DNA of 64,000 nucleotides from the NCBI RefSeq assembly GCF_032362555.1, contig NC_083523.1, positions 8,469,501 through 8,533,500 on the forward strand. The letters run 5' to 3'. A program made the translations under genes and the position numbers. This document shows positions 1 to 11,204 of this stretch, in pieces; the first letter of the stretch is position 1, and each line of letters starts with the position of its first letter. The notes beneath the pieces were generated by a model that ran no database searches, had not been told where the DNA came from, and was given only the letters and a program-made list of their open reading frames with translations. Source of the stretch: Amyelois transitella. Its lineage: Eukaryota; Arthropoda; Insecta; Lepidoptera; Pyralidae.

Positions 1-63
1 AACACCAAATTAATTGTCAAATATTTTTGTATTTTAGCCTGGCCTGATATGATAACTCAAAAC

Positions 64-250
64 TTACCTTTTCCCATTCCTCCGTCGGCGTTTGGTCGCG
101 TACACCGTCCCCAGCTGGCTGGTGTGGGGCTGCGGCGGCCGGAGCAGGCCCGTGTCCACGCATCCGTCCAGAGCGTAGCCCGGCTGCCCACTCCAGCCGC
201 ACAACTGCAGCTTCGACTCTGTGGCTATTTTGACGGCTGCTGCTGACACT
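64..250 (-). CDS. Probable coding exon of an unidentified gene
   Basis: The segment is much richer in G+C than its surroundings. On the minus strand it stays open in one frame for about 70 codons and ends at a good splice donor (AAAAG followed by GTAAGTTTT, just below position 70). One frame reads as a plausible protein with a basic run (KRRRRNGKR) at its end. The upstream limit is uncertain: a CAG near 230-250 could be the acceptor, but its pyrimidine tract is weak. No family is recognised and other frames are also open, so the frame is not settled. The gene would continue beyond the left edge of the window; the promoter-like island at 1,686-1,875 could be its start. Confidence 0.4.
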
Positions 251-280
251 ACCGAGATGAATTGCAAGCGAGGGTTCACA

Positions 281-1640
281 TAGGTTCTTCACTTTGTAAG
301 ATTCACGTGGATTTGGAGATGGTTTGATTCGGTGCGTGTATTTTGATGGTTGGTTACACGCTACGGTGTTAATTTGTCCTCGGAAGAATTGTCAAGAAAT
401 GTTCACAAATGTTTTGATGGTTCCAAGTCTGAATGGTTTAATTTTGTGGATACTTTGACGGCTGGTCAAATGCGTCCGAATTAAATTGAACTCTGAGGAC
501 TGGATGGCAATTTCCCAGATACAATTGGGATTGTTTCTGCAAGTTTGACACTATATTGACAATTATTATAACAAATGTGAGGTCAAATTGAAGAAAGTTT
601 AGATGGTTACTTCACTTGGAATTTTTTTTTCGACTAGGAACTTATCTAAGGAACTTTCCCAAATTAGGCAATGGTTTGTTTGATTTTATATTGATTTATA
701 ATTTGTCTGAAGTTTGGAAATAAACGTTGAAGCAAGGCTGGTTTGAATTTCAGAGCTGAAGCTTTGGTCAAATCTTGTCTGAAATCTTCTTATAAACTCT
801 TCTCTGTGCACAATTTCTATCAATTTATTCCATAATTGTTATAACACCAACTTCTAATAAATTCTTTGGTTTCAACTTCAAAAATTCCAGAAAATAATAT
901 TGGCATTACACTAAAATCATTATATTTTCAGAAATAATTATTAGCTTCATGACATCCAATAGTTTGAATTTCATTTTTCAATCATATCATCATCAGTATC
1001 AAAATTTAAATTTGTATCATCGAATAATTGCAACATTAATTGCATCGGATGTTTGTGACCTTGTCCTGAAAATCGCGTGTTTTTAGCAAATTTATTATTT
1101 CCGTTTAAAAACACAAAGTTAACTAGAATTGGAACTGAAAAACCCTTCAAAACAATAATTGCTTTTCTAGAATTTTGGAGAAGATTATTTAAAAGTAAAA
1201 TAAATATCAACTTTTGAGTACATTATCACTGTGTTACCTATAATCTTTTAAAGAATTTTGGAAGATTAAATTGAGCCTAAGACTTTTTTCAAGACACTGA
1301 TTTGGAAAGTTCTAGTTGGAAGATTAAGTTTAATTTCATTTCCTATCGTCACATCAACATTTTAGTCACTAACACGATAATTTACTTCTCAATAACCGAA
1401 CTGCTTAAATGTCCTTATTGTTTATATAACACCAATCGAAATTCGGAAATCACCACCAGAGGTCGTTTTCAGGCAATCGATTTCACGATGGGCGCCACTG
1501 TTATTGTTTCCACTTTCAGTTACAACACTACTGCGACTATTCGATTTTCATAATCTATATCTTCATTCACATCACTATCTACTTCAAAAGTGAGATCACT
1601 GTACACATCGCCACGTAAAATTGTGTCCGGACCGGTTTTT
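281..1640. other. AT-rich stretch without recognised gene
   Basis: Several short open frames occur here, all with AT-rich codon use and no recognisable domain. If the exon at the left edge starts from the island near 1.7-1.9 kb, this stretch would be its first intron. No repeat family found elsewhere in the window is seen here. Confidence 0.5.
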
Positions 1641-1685
1641 TTTTTAATTTTAATCACGTGTACATTTTAGGTTAGAATTTAAAAA

Positions 1686-1875
1686 TACATGGTATACGCG
1701 TGGCGCCACCGGCAAGCGCCCGTAGTGGTTTGGTGGCTGGTTCCCCAAAGTCCATACCAGCGAGGGGCGGGCCCAAATGAGGACACGCCCACCAATCCAA
1801 CCCAACCAATCACAACGCTCGGGCATCATCAAAGCGTACACGGGGACGTATTGAGTGACGTGCATTTTTATTTTT
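1686..1875. promoter_or_regulatory. GC-rich promoter-like island with GC box and CCAAT boxes
   Basis: A GC box (GGGGCGGG, about 1,763-1,771), two CCAAT motifs (1,792-1,796 and 1,806-1,810) and a CRE-like TGACGTGC near 1,855 lie within 190 bases of otherwise AT-rich DNA. A short open frame with ATG at 1,973 follows on the plus strand and reaches a donor (ACCG|GTAAGG) at 2,001. This could be a first coding exon of only about nine codons. Transcription in either direction is possible; no downstream plus-strand exon that fits was found. Confidence 0.4.
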
Positions 1876-2239
1876 CCGAACAATTGCAAACGTTACTTTT
1901 TTAACTTTTTACGCGGCGTCTTTAGTTTTGTTTTTAAATTATATCGGTTTTGTTTACTGTATAGCTTCTGAAATGCCAGTTGCGATGCTGACAGTTACCG
2001 GTAAGGACTGGTTGGCATTTTTACTGTTGAAAAGTATCTTTGAATTTTTAAATTCATTGTATTCAAAATGTAATTTATTGCACTAGTTAAACTTGAGTCT
2101 TTGTTTCTTTATTTCGACTTAAAATTGGGGCCTAGTTTATTTTTTTATTAAATAATTTTCGATGCCGATGTTTTAATGATTACTTATTTGTTTAATTTTC
2201 TGTTGAATCGAGTGGTCGTTTATTGAAGTCCCTTAGTGC

Positions 2240-2352
2240 GTCCCTTCCTCAAGTGACGTCACAAGATGGCTGCCGTCGGAGGGAGAGTTCTCGCATTTAC
2301 CCCTAAGCCGTCCGGTCGGAAAGACCAGCAACCCTCCGACTTTTCTTTTTAA
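2240..2352 (+). promoter_or_regulatory. CRE/YY1-like island with stem-loop and 28-codon ORF
   Basis: A full palindromic CRE (TGACGTCA, 2,254-2,261) is followed at once by CAAGATGGC, which resembles the YY1/Pho motif. The ATG in that motif (2,266) opens a 28-codon frame ending at 2,352 that reads MAAVGGRVLAFTPKPSGRK and on to a stop. The block is bounded by the inverted repeat GTCGGAGGG (2,275-2,283) and CCCTCCGAC (2,332-2,340), and a small GGTC/GACC hairpin lies inside. It could be a promoter with a short leader peptide, a structured RNA, or a repeat not otherwise seen in this window. Confidence 0.35.
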
Positions 2353-3216
2353 GTAATTAGGCATTCAGTCGTAAGTTTCATGTAATTTTTGTGACAAGTT
2401 GAAGTAATCTGCACCTGATAAAATCTTCGTGTTTTTTTTTTATGGAAAAAATATTTTTAAAATAACTGTAGAAATATTAAATCATAGCTTTAGTTGGAAG
2501 ATTATTTTTAGTTCACTGAAACAAACAGTATTTACAAGTTATTTTTATCTGATAGAAATTCAATTAAGCAATGTCGATTTTGCTTGTCGAATTTCGGAAT
2601 ATACTTATTATTATGTAACTAAACTATAACTGTCTGTTAGTTTGTAAAAAAATTAACTTAGTGTACAAAAATGAAATTTTGTGGGGCTACCGCTAACACA
2701 GCATGGCCGACACATTAAAATAAAAATGTCCAGAGAAGATTAAGTACCTAGAACTTTTTATTGCGACAAAACAAGATTATAAAGGCTATTGTTAAAAGTT
2801 GACATAATTAAGTTATCAAGACACGTTCACGTTAAGCTTTAAAATATATAAGTATTAATTAGACTTAAGAGTCGACGTCAATAAGAGATAAATATCTTGT
2901 ATCCAATTTTGAAAATAAATCTTTTCTCATCTACTCGTATATATGTCCATGTAGAATCATTTAAAGATGAAAATTGTAATTTTTTTTTTCTAGTACCTTT
3001 TGCGTTGAGTTAAATTAAATTTGGACACTGAGTAAAACAAAATCTAAGAGAAAGAGTTTGGTAGGTACTCAAAAGAAATCGTTAAAAATTTTACCTAATA
3101 AAAGCTAATGTTTTTCATTCACTCAATACAAGAAGCTATTATTTCCTCATATTTCATTAGTTCTTATTCATATTTATTAATTTGCGATTATATTTTTTGG
3201 AATTTTGCTGTACAAA
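2353..3216. other. AT-rich intergenic DNA with one small repeat relic
   Basis: No gene is seen. About 2,870-2,932 on the minus strand matches the repeat found at 11,959-12,120 and 17,607-17,945 (the TTATTTTCAAAATTGGATAC and ATTGACGTCA motifs). The rest is low-complexity AT sequence. Confidence 0.5.
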
Positions 3217-3262
3217 TTTTACCCCGCAAGGGATACAGACGTGACTATATGTAGATATGTAT
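3217..3262 (+). repeat. TATG-tailed SINE, 3' end only
   Basis: Only the tail is present (ACCCCGCAAGGGATACAGAC, then TATG-type repeats). It is a 5'-truncated copy of the family whose best-bounded copy lies at 51,823-52,072. Confidence 0.6.
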
Positions 3263-3399
3263 GTAGAATAGAACCACTCAAAATCTATTTGCAGACTTTG
3301 TTACCTTAAAGTGACTCAGCAAAAAATATATTCCAATCCCAACTAACAAGTTATTCAAAATTAATCAATTATAAATTGTAAATTATTAATAACTTATTA

Positions 3400-3655
3400 T
3401 CCTACCTATATGAGAAAGTTAGTTTACTTGTTCGTTTGTTTGTTGCCTCTTCACGCGTTATATACTTAACTAATCTTTTCAGAAATTTAGCGTATAAATA
3501 ATTAGGAAGCTGAAAAAATAAATAGGGTATTTTTCATCCCGGTAAAAACTATAGTTCCCGTAGGATTTACGAAAAACTCCTTAATAGGTGGCGCTAAATA
3601 CGCGCGAGTAGGTAGCGTTAAATTTACGCGGGCGAAGCTGCGGGTAAAAATCTAG
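3400..3655 (+). mobile_element. Helitron-like non-autonomous element
   Basis: The element ends in TCTAGT after a GC-rich hairpin-prone stretch (GCGGGCGAAGCTGCGGGT) and starts near a TC about 250 bases upstream. The 3' CTAG and the absence of terminal inverted repeats fit Helitron-like elements of Lepidoptera. It is a different subfamily from the copies at 18,095 and 28,597. Confidence 0.55.
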
Positions 3656-3784
3656 TGCTAAATAAAGTTAAATGTATAAACATACAACAAAGCTGGTATC
3701 TTCCATGTTTTAGCATTCACTACCCGAAGGTTGGCTGGAAGAGATTGCTTAACGTTCAATCTGCCTTTGCTCAACATATTCTTA

Positions 3785-4050
3785 ACTAGCCGTGCCCGCA
3801 ACTCCGTCCGCGTGGAATAGTTATTTTGGGTATCATTGAAGCCCTCAAGGATGAATAAGTTTCCCCGTTTTTTTTACATTGTCCATTATTTCTTCGCCCC
3901 TAATAGTTGCAGCGTCATGTTATATAGCCTAAAGCCTTCCTCGATAAATGGTCTATTCAACGCAAATAGAATTTTTCAATTCGAACCAGTAGTTCCTGAG
4001 AGTAGCGCGTTCAAACAAACAAACTCTTCAGCTTTATAATATTGTATAGA
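3785..4050 (-). mobile_element. Helitron-like element, subfamily 1 (about 260 bp)
   Basis: A near full-length copy on the minus strand. It has the CTAG 3' end, the CGCGG...GAAG...GCGGGCAC segment before it, and the 5' part with AGCTGAAGAGTTTGTTTG. The short open frame read through it is only the repeat itself. Confidence 0.7.
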
Positions 4051-4079
4051 TGTACGTTTCTACTACATAAGTATGAAAA

Positions 4080-4127
4080 CAGCTGAACGTGGCCTATCAG
4101 TCTTTTAAGACTGTTGGCTCTGTCTAC
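4080..4127 (+). repeat. TATG-tailed SINE fragment
   Basis: A short internal piece (AGCTGAACGTGGCCTATCAG to GGCTCTGTCTAC) lies directly after the Helitron-like copy. Confidence 0.55.
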
Positions 4128-4129
4128 GA

Positions 4130-5075
4130 GAGTTTATACGAAACGTACTAACCTTACCCTTTGTGGTAAGGAAACGCATAAAGAAGAAAGCGAAGCTACA
4201 AAAAGAAATGTTTGTTCACTGGATCAAGTGTCATTCCGAATTCCTCCTATTTTCAACCCCTAACAGTACCTAGTTGGGTGCAGTTGATATAAAACGTTAT
4301 GATTTATGTCTGTGCGTCCGCTGACACCGGCGGTAAATCACTGCCGAATTGCCAAAACTCACGCAGTCAAATAGCTTAGTGCTTGGACTGAGACATAAGA
4401 GTAAGCGGTGTTATTTGCTTTTAACCATCTTCAAGAGAAAAGGTGGTTTTTAGTTTGACTTGTATGTTTATTTATATGTTTGTCCACGATTATTTCGCGT
4501 TTCGCTGAACTGATTTTAATTAGTTTTTCAAGAAAGTGTTTGGAGACTATTTTAGAAAACCTCTTTCGTAAAAGAAAGGATAACGGTTGGAGGCGGTTCT
4601 CATGTTTTTTACAAAAATAATATTATTTATAGATATTGTAGCCATCTCGTTGACGTTAACTTTTTCCACTCTTTACATGATGTAAGTTTTTCCAATTATT
4701 CATCACTTGCCATCGCACAAGTTACTCCTTGTCTCCTCATGCTTTCTCTGTCGCTATCAATCTATCTCTTTTTCGGTCTTTCCTTATCTCTAAACTTCCA
4801 CTTCCATATTTAGGGCTCTTGCTATATTTTCAAGAGCTACGTACAAAAGTTTTTAACACACACGCCTACATATAACTTTATCCTACATTTTTATATCAAT
4901 AGTTATAAGATATCAAAGTCAAGTTAAGCGGGAACGTAACTGATTTCAGTCCAGATATACGAGCTAGCCTATGGCTTGAAAGAAAAATCCCAAATTTGTA
5001 AGCTGTTCCTTTCTGATTGACTCTCAAAACAGCTTTCGATTGAGAGCCTTCCAAATAAATGGTGACCTCACAATT
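4130..5075. other. Intergenic DNA, nothing recognised
   Basis: Both strands were read. Only short frames without domains are present, and no copy of the repeat families seen elsewhere could be placed. Confidence 0.45.
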
Positions 5076-5077
5076 AT

Positions 5078-5227
5078 ACATACATACATAAAATCACGCC
5101 TCTTTCCCGGAGGGGTAGGCAGAGACTACCTCTTTCCACTTGCCACGATCTCTGCATACTTTCTTCGCTTCATCCACATTCATAACTGTCTTCATGCAAG
5201 CTTGGCGGTTTCGGGTACTTTTGACCT
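5078..5227 (-). mobile_element. RTE-type LINE, 5'-truncated 3' end
   Basis: Minus-strand copy starting with the inverted TATG tail and reading CCTCTTTCCCGGAGGGGTAG, then CACTTGCCACGATCTCTGCA. It matches the 3' part of the longer copy at 45,415-46,049, so it is a dead-on-arrival LINE insertion. Confidence 0.75.
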
Positions 5228-5749
5228 AAAAAATTTAAATATTTCTTTTTCACATTATATATTTTTTTTACAAAAAAAAATATTATTATATAGATATTGT
5301 AGGTCATATCATTTATAACCTCACAATTAACTATATATTATCTAAATAAACCGACATAAGTATTGTGAATTGATAATTTGCAGCAAATATTAGGCAAGCG
5401 TTGCAACAGCCAATAATTTCAGAAATTATAGAACACTGTCAATTTTTTTTACTAATGCATGGAAATTAAAAGGCTTTGAAGGTGGTTGCTAAAATTCGTT
5501 TCTCTGTTATACTTGTACCACACCACAAACAGTATTTTCGAGACAAGTGCGTCCGTAAAAGCTGTATAATTTTTTTATTACTCCAATGTCATATTAAAAT
5601 AATAACTTTTGTGATGTCATTGTGAAAAGCTAAATATTCACCTGGTCATTTATTTATACGAATCTTGTTAATTATTTAAATATATTATAAATTTTATAGT
5701 AATAATTAATTAAATTATTTAAGTAATAAAAATAAATAGTAATAAAAAG

Positions 5750-6009
5750 TGCCGTGTGGTTCCCGGCACCAATACAAAAAAGAGTAGATCCACTCCATCT
5801 CTTTCCCATGGATGTAGTAAAAGGCGACTTAGGGATAGGCTTACAAACTTGGGATTCTTTTTTGGCGATGTGTTAGCAACCTTTCACTATTTGAATCTCA
5901 ATTCTATCATTAAGCCAAATAGCTGAACGTGGCCATTCAGTCTTTTCAGGACTGTTGGCTCTGTCTACCCCGCAAGAGATATAGGCGTGACCATATGTAT
6001 GTATGTATA
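5750..6009 (+). repeat. TATG-tailed SINE, near full length
   Basis: It runs from GTGCCGTGTGGTTCCCGGCA through GTCGTAAAAGGCGAC-type and AGCTGAACGTGGCC blocks to the TATGTATGTAT tail. An inverted RTE LINE end (6,046-6,142) follows within 40 bases. Confidence 0.8.
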
Positions 6010-6045
6010 AAAATAATTATAAATATACAAGAATACTATATATAT

Positions 6046-6142
6046 ATATAGTCTTTCTCCCGAACGGGCAGAGGCAGAGACTACATCTTTCCACTTGCCA
6101 CGATCACTGCATACTTTATTCGCTTCATCCACATTCATACAT
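6046..6142 (-). mobile_element. RTE-type LINE 3' end fragment
   Basis: Short diverged minus-strand piece containing GGCAGAGACTACATCTTTCC and CACTTGCCACGATCACTGCA, which match the LINE copy at 45,415-46,049. Confidence 0.65.
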
Positions 6143-6285
6143 GCATACAACTAGAGTTTTGAAAATAATTATACCTAATACTCGTAATAATCTGTACATC
6201 ATCAATGTTTAAGAAGTAATATAATGGTTTTTAAATTCCTAATCGAATTTACCATGAAATTCGCGTCACAAGGTTCGTCTCACAT

Positions 6286-6405
6286 TAATCGTGCCTCTTT
6301 CTCTGAGCGGTAGGCAGAGACAACATCTTTTTAAGAGGCGCTATGCCTCTTTGCACACTGCTTTTATTTCATCCACATCCGTCTAATTTTTATGCAAGAC
6401 CATAC
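6286..6405 (-). mobile_element. Diverged RTE-type LINE 3' end fragment
   Basis: Recognisable by GTAGGCAGAGACAACATC and TTCATCCACATCCG, with small insertions. Older than the neighbouring copies. Confidence 0.5.
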
Positions 6406-6561
6406 ATTTTGGCTGGGCACAAAAAAATGTTTTTCATTTTTTTCAGACTTTTAATAGGTGTAATCTTAATTTTGTTTTTCAAACGCAGTTCAATGTAAGA
6501 TATAAACTAATTTACATATTTAAGAGTAGGAAAGCTGTTGTATTTTAATAATCTTATTTAA

Positions 6562-6712
6562 TTGCTTATAAACTTGGGATTCCTCTTTTAGGCGATGGAC
6601 TTTCCATCATGAAGCCATGCGTCTGAACGTGGCGTTTCAGTCTTTTCAAGACTGCTAGCACCGTATACCCCGCAAAGGATATAGATAGACGTGAATTTAT
6701 ATGTATGTATTT
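6562..6712 (+). repeat. TATG-tailed SINE, 5'-truncated
   Basis: The copy begins at GCTTATAAACTTGGGATTCC and ends in ATATGTATGTAT. A small deletion has removed the part between the GGCGATGG and AAGCC blocks. Confidence 0.65.
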
Positions 6713-8150
6713 AGGCAGCTGTTAATTAAGTTTCATTTCTATTTTAGCCTTTTCTTATATTAAGTATGTTTACATAACGCAAGTCTCGAATTCACTTGAA
6801 TTATTTTTTTAAATTGGTCCATCACTAATGATAAATTTTTAATAAGGTCTACAATTTTCATTTTTACAAATTTAATTACAGGAATAATGTTATATAAAAT
6901 ACTTAACGCTGGCGACATCTACTGTTAGTTACGTGTACTTCAAACAAAGCTAAAGCAAGCTTACGGTATAAGCTCGGGGACAATCAATAACTTACACGAG
7001 GTCACCGAATAGTACGAAAACCTAGTAAATGTATTCATTCATTCGTTCTACTAATAACATAAATCCGAAATTCACCTTGTGAAAAGGTTGAGTGAAATGG
7101 TTTTTTGAACAGACTGTTAAAAATACCAAATTCAAAAGACAAAATATTTCAGTCAAATTAATATAAATTTATTGGAGCGATTCAAACCAATTTAATTCGA
7201 GCAATTCCCCGAACATTTAAATATCGAATACCGCAACTCAATCGAACATATGCCACGAAATTTCACTAATCATTTAAATTTCGAATGCGAATCGAATTTG
7301 TCCGATTTTTTTTTTGGTGCGGCGCCGAATTCGACTGTCAATCAAAATCTTCCTACATATTATTATTTAGGGTATCGTAATTCCAAAAGGCTGAATTTCG
7401 AATTTTCGAGTTCGACAGGTTTTTTTATCTAATTGTTTAGACCCGAGGCTTGGTAATTGTATTCGGCTAGGCGGTCTTGTAAAAACACTTATTACGTCGT
7501 GTTCTTTTTTTAAAAATTGGATTTATCCCTAATCTCGCATTGACACGGTAATGAGACCAAAATATTGTATACGACGAAATTTATTTTTGAAATACATTGA
7601 GACGCCTTTTAATTTTTTTTTTTATTTAAAGTTCGACTGTAACACCAAAATTTTGTTATTTGCTTGTGGAAGAAAGACCTCAAGTGCAGCTAGGAACTTT
7701 TTATATTAGTGCAATCACCTGCAAAAGACCAAAATTTTCTTTTGTTCCCGAATAGATTGAATAGTTATTAAGCGAAATATTTATAAACCAAGGCATTATA
7801 TTAATTATAATTATTTTAGGCAAAGATATGTAAGTACATATATTTGATTCTCTTGACTATCTGTCAGCTATCATTTGTCTTGTTTGCTTTCAGCCCTTGA
7901 GGGACAAAACTTGATTATGTGCGACTATAACCAAAGCTCATTAAAAATAATGAACACGTCTCCACTGATTTTCTGTTCCCCCGCGCAGCCACCAGGCGGA
8001 TTTGGTTCCGTGAAACTAATCAAGCTAAATAAGTAAATTGGGCGTCCGTCACGCGATGCCGAATAATGCCGGATACAATGTATATGTACGTCTTTGACTG
8101 CTATCCTCTTAAACTGGGGTATTTTCTCGAATGGCTTACGACTAGATAGA
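6713..8150. other. AT-rich intergenic DNA with TTCGAAT-rich patch
   Basis: No gene is seen. Between about 7,140 and 7,430 the motif TCGAAT or ATTCGA recurs many times; similar motifs occur at 23,740-23,850 and 26,645-26,700. It may be an old repeat, but its ends were not found. Confidence 0.35.
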
Positions 8151-8179
8151 GGTACATTTGACGTCCTTGTTATGGTCAA

Positions 8180-8445
8180 GGCACCGTCTAGTGTCGTGTG
8201 GTTTACGACACTTTAGAATAGAGAACACTTCATTCCGTGGATGTCGTAAAAGACGGCTAGAGAAAAGGACTAGTCACAACTCCATCTCTTTATTGCGTAA
8301 ATGGCGACTAAACAGTAAAGACACATTCAGTGCAGTTCTGCTGCAAATGTTGCGGAGATCAGACGGCACTTCGTGTGAAAACCAGACGTACCCAAGTTCT
8401 TGGTCAGTGTTACTGGAGCACCTCCCCAGAGAGGTGAGGATGTAC
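8180..8445 (+). repeat. Diverged SINE-like copy (GTCGTGTGGTTTACGAC head)
   Basis: It resembles the head of the TATG-tailed SINE (GTGTGGTT, TGGATGTCGTAAAAGACG) but departs from it downstream. The same variant head recurs at 24,007-24,075, suggesting a related subfamily. Confidence 0.4.
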
Positions 8446-8560
8446 TAATACATACATACATAATTACGTCTATATCCCTTGCGGGGCAGACAGAGCCGAC
8501 AGTCTTAAATACTGATAGGCCACGTTCAGTTGCTTGGCCTTATGATAGAAATGTAACCGG
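8446..8560 (-). repeat. TATG-tailed SINE, 3' part
   Basis: Inverted tail (ACATACATACATAATTACGT) followed by CTATATCCCTTGCGGGGCAG, stopping near the TTGGCC block. Confidence 0.65.
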
Positions 8561-9114
8561 GCTAATTTCCAGTGTTAACGCTAGTATGCATTAATTTAAA
8601 ACTATCAATTTATAGCCATATTTATCTATGTATTTCTTAAAAACAGTGAGTTCCTTCGTATACTGGCAACCTTAAAATATGTGCTGTTTAACATCCTAAA
8701 TCATAGAGTGGCTTTACACAGAGAGCCCAAGCGGTTTATACATTCAAGCACTATTTAAATGACGAGTCAAAATAAGGTTCTGAAGAAAATTATTGAGACA
8801 TTTCTTTCTTTTAAAAGAATTAATATGTATAGACAAGACTAAGTTAAATACTTAACTTCCGCCAATTATTCAATAAAGGACTGATTTGGCCCTAATAATA
8901 AACAAAAAAAAAATTTTGCAAATCCACGCATAAAAATATTTTGCAATCTTTGCAGAAATTTGTGTACAAAATATTAATTAAATAAATAAGTAGATGAGTA
9001 CGCTCGCCGAATTTTTACCAATGGTAGATAATAATCAAAACATAAATATATGTATCAACATAAACTGTGATATAGGATAACATACTGCAGTCTTAAGTAC
9101 TTTTTAAAACGGCG

Positions 9115-9446
9115 TTTCGCGTATAATATTTAAGAGTGGAGAAGGAGAAAGGATACCTTCCATCCCGGTGAAAACTACTCGTATAGTTCCTATGGGGTTT
9201 GCGACAAAACTGTATTATTTTGTAAGTGGCCCTAAACATGGCTTATAAACGTGGGTTTCTTCTTGTAGACGATGGGCTAGCAACCTGTCACTATTTGAAT
9301 CTCAATTCTGTTATTAAGCCAAACAGCTGAACGTGGCCTATCAGTATTTTAAATACTTTTGGCTCTGTCTACCCTACAAGGGATATAGACGTAATGTTTG
9401 TATTTGATGGTAAATTTGCGCGGGCGAAGATGCGGTTAAAAGCTAG
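9115..9446 (+). mobile_element. Helitron-like element interrupted by a SINE
   Basis: The parts before 9,240 (CATCCCGGTGAAAACTACTC) and after 9,406 (GCGCGGGCGAAGATGCGG, then AGCTAGT) belong to one element like that at 3,400-3,655. A SINE copy sits between them. The 5' end is not sharp. Confidence 0.5.
9241..9405 (+). repeat. TATG-tailed SINE inside a Helitron-like element
   Basis: 5'-truncated copy from GCTTATAAACGTGGGTTTCT to ATATAGACGTAATG. It splits the Helitron-like element and so is younger than it. Confidence 0.65.
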
Positions 9447-9477
9447 TTTTAACAATAAGTGACTGAATTTATTTCAC

Positions 9478-9650
9478 ACTAGCGACCCGCCCCGGCTTCG
9501 CACGGGTGAAAAATTTATACATAAAAACCTTCCTCTTGAATCATTCTACCTGTTACAAAAAACCGCATCAAAATCCGTTGCGTAATTTTAAAGATTTAAG
9601 CATACAGACAAACAGACTAAAATAGCGACTTTGTTTTATACTATATAGTG
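9478..9650 (-). mobile_element. Helitron-like element, subfamily 2
   Basis: Minus-strand copy beginning (its 3' end) with ACTAGCGACCCGCCCCGGCT and containing AAACCGCATCAAAATCCGTT. A related piece lies at 22,022-22,140. Confidence 0.5.
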
Positions 9651-9868
9651 AAGTGAAGTAGACTCTGTAATGTTATCTACTCTACATAAAGGAGTCTGCT
9701 GTCGGCATTTTAATTACAACTTATATTATAACTAACCGATATTTTCAAACTACCTAACTGCAAAAAACAGGGAAGTTCGTGATTGCAGCCACACGAAAAA
9801 ACGTTCTTGAAAATAGGTCAACTTTTTTTATTTTCAACTTTATATTCTTTTGTATATTTATTTGTTCT

Positions 9869-10139
9869 GCCGTGTGGTTCCTGGCACCAATACAAAAAAG
9901 AATAGGACCACTTCATCTCTTTCCCATGGATGTCGTAAAATGCGACTAAGGGATAAGCTTACAAACTTGGGATTCTTTTTTAGGCGATGGGCAAGCAACC
10001 TGTCACTATTTGAATCTCAATTCTATCATTAAGCCAAATAGCTGAACGTGGCCGTTCAGTCTTTTCAAGACTGTTGGCTCTGTCTACCCCGCAAGGGATA
10101 TAGACGTGACCATATGTATGTGTGTATGTATGTATGTAT
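9869..10139 (+). repeat. TATG-tailed SINE, full length
   Basis: Complete head (GCCGTGTGGTTCCTGGCACC), middle and tail with a run of TATG/TGTG repeats. Confidence 0.8.
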
Positions 10140-10149
10140 TTATTAGTCT

Positions 10150-10370
10150 TGAGAGCGTCGGTGGTCAAATCGGTAAGGTGCCCGGTTGGATTGCGTGTGT
10201 CATAAAAAGGCACAGGTTCGAATCCCACCACGACCATGTATCAATGACTATTTTCGAATTTATGTACATTAGTTTGAATACTAACCGATGCTGTTACGGT
10301 TAGGAGAAACATCGTGAGGAATCCTTCACATTCAGGCAAGTGGATGTGTAACCATTATCTTATACTCTCA
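10150..10370 (+). repeat. tRNA-derived SINE, family 2
   Basis: A box-A-like GGTGGTCAAATCGGTAAGG and box-B GGTTCGAATCCCACC lie at tRNA-like spacing. The non-tRNA body follows (ACTAACCGATGCTGTTACGG, ATCGTGAGGAATCCTTCAC). Related copies are at 11,205-11,392 (minus) and 25,283-25,620 (plus). Confidence 0.75.
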
Positions 10371-10410
10371 TATTTTATATATCGATATATTTTCCAAAGT
10401 ATTTGAAATG

Positions 10411-10672
10411 TGCCGTGTGGTTCCGTGTGGTTCCAATACAAAAAAGATAAGTTTATAAGCCTATCCCTTAGTCGCCTTTTACGACATCCATGGGAAAGAG
10501 ATAGAGTGGTCCTATTCTTTATTTTCTAATGGTGCCGGAAACCATACGGCAAATTAATCATTAAGCCAAATAGCTGAACGTGGCCATTCAGTCTTTTCAA
10601 GACTGTTGGCTCTGTCTACCCCGCAAGGGATATAGACGTGACCATATGTATGTGTATGTATGTATGTAAATT
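10411..10672 (+). repeat. TATG-tailed SINE with inverted middle
   Basis: The plus-strand head (10,411-10,446) is followed by an inverted head-and-middle segment (about 10,447-10,551, ending GGTGCCGGAAACCATACGGC), then the normal plus-strand tail (10,557-10,672). The switch lies in the same part of the element as the fold-backs at 16,165, 27,921 and 48,786. Confidence 0.7.
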
Positions 10673-11204
10673 TTCCAAAAGTATTTTTTTTTTCCAAGCG
10701 AATCCTAGGAATTTAGACGTGACCGTGATATGTAGGTACGTATGTTTGTATGTATTTTAATTTTTTTTTCATAGTGAAGCCTTGTACTTTAGTCAAGTAA
10801 TGAAAAGTGTCATGTTTAATATAAAACCCGTTCATATAATCCAAGATGGCATATTAATCGTTAACAGCTACTCCATTTAATAGTCGTTTGGCAGACTTAA
10901 ATTCTATTTTATTACTTTATGCCGACTTAATTTACTCGCTCTAAGTAGCCCTTTTGTAATTCAGAAAAAAAGTTACTTTAAGATGTACCTATCTACAAAT
11001 TATTTTATAATAGACGCTGATAGCATCAAGTTAGATTTTGTTTAAAGTATGCAAGGTGCATATTATAATTTCTAGCTCTTTTAAAAAGTATAATAAACTC
11101 GGTCGACAGGTAGAAATAAGCGTATGTTTAAAGACTGCCGTTTAATTAATTTATATCACGTCAAAATACCTTGCGGAGTAGTCAGAACCAGTAAACCCAT
11201 ACCC
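10673..11204. other. Intergenic DNA, nothing recognised
   Basis: AT-rich. A weak trace of SINE tail (TAGACGTGACCGTGATATG) occurs near 10,717, with no head attached. Confidence 0.4.

Noticed and set aside
1973-2000. First coding exon MPVAMLTVT with donor at 2,001
   Set aside because: Only nine codons, and no downstream exon could be matched. Kept only as a remark under the promoter island.
7140-7430. Transposon defined by repeated TCGAAT motifs
   Set aside because: No terminal repeats or target duplication were found; it may just be an old, eroded repeat.
10160-10236. tRNA gene with GGTTCGAATCCCACC
   Set aside because: It is the head of a second SINE family with the same downstream body at 11,205 and 25,283.
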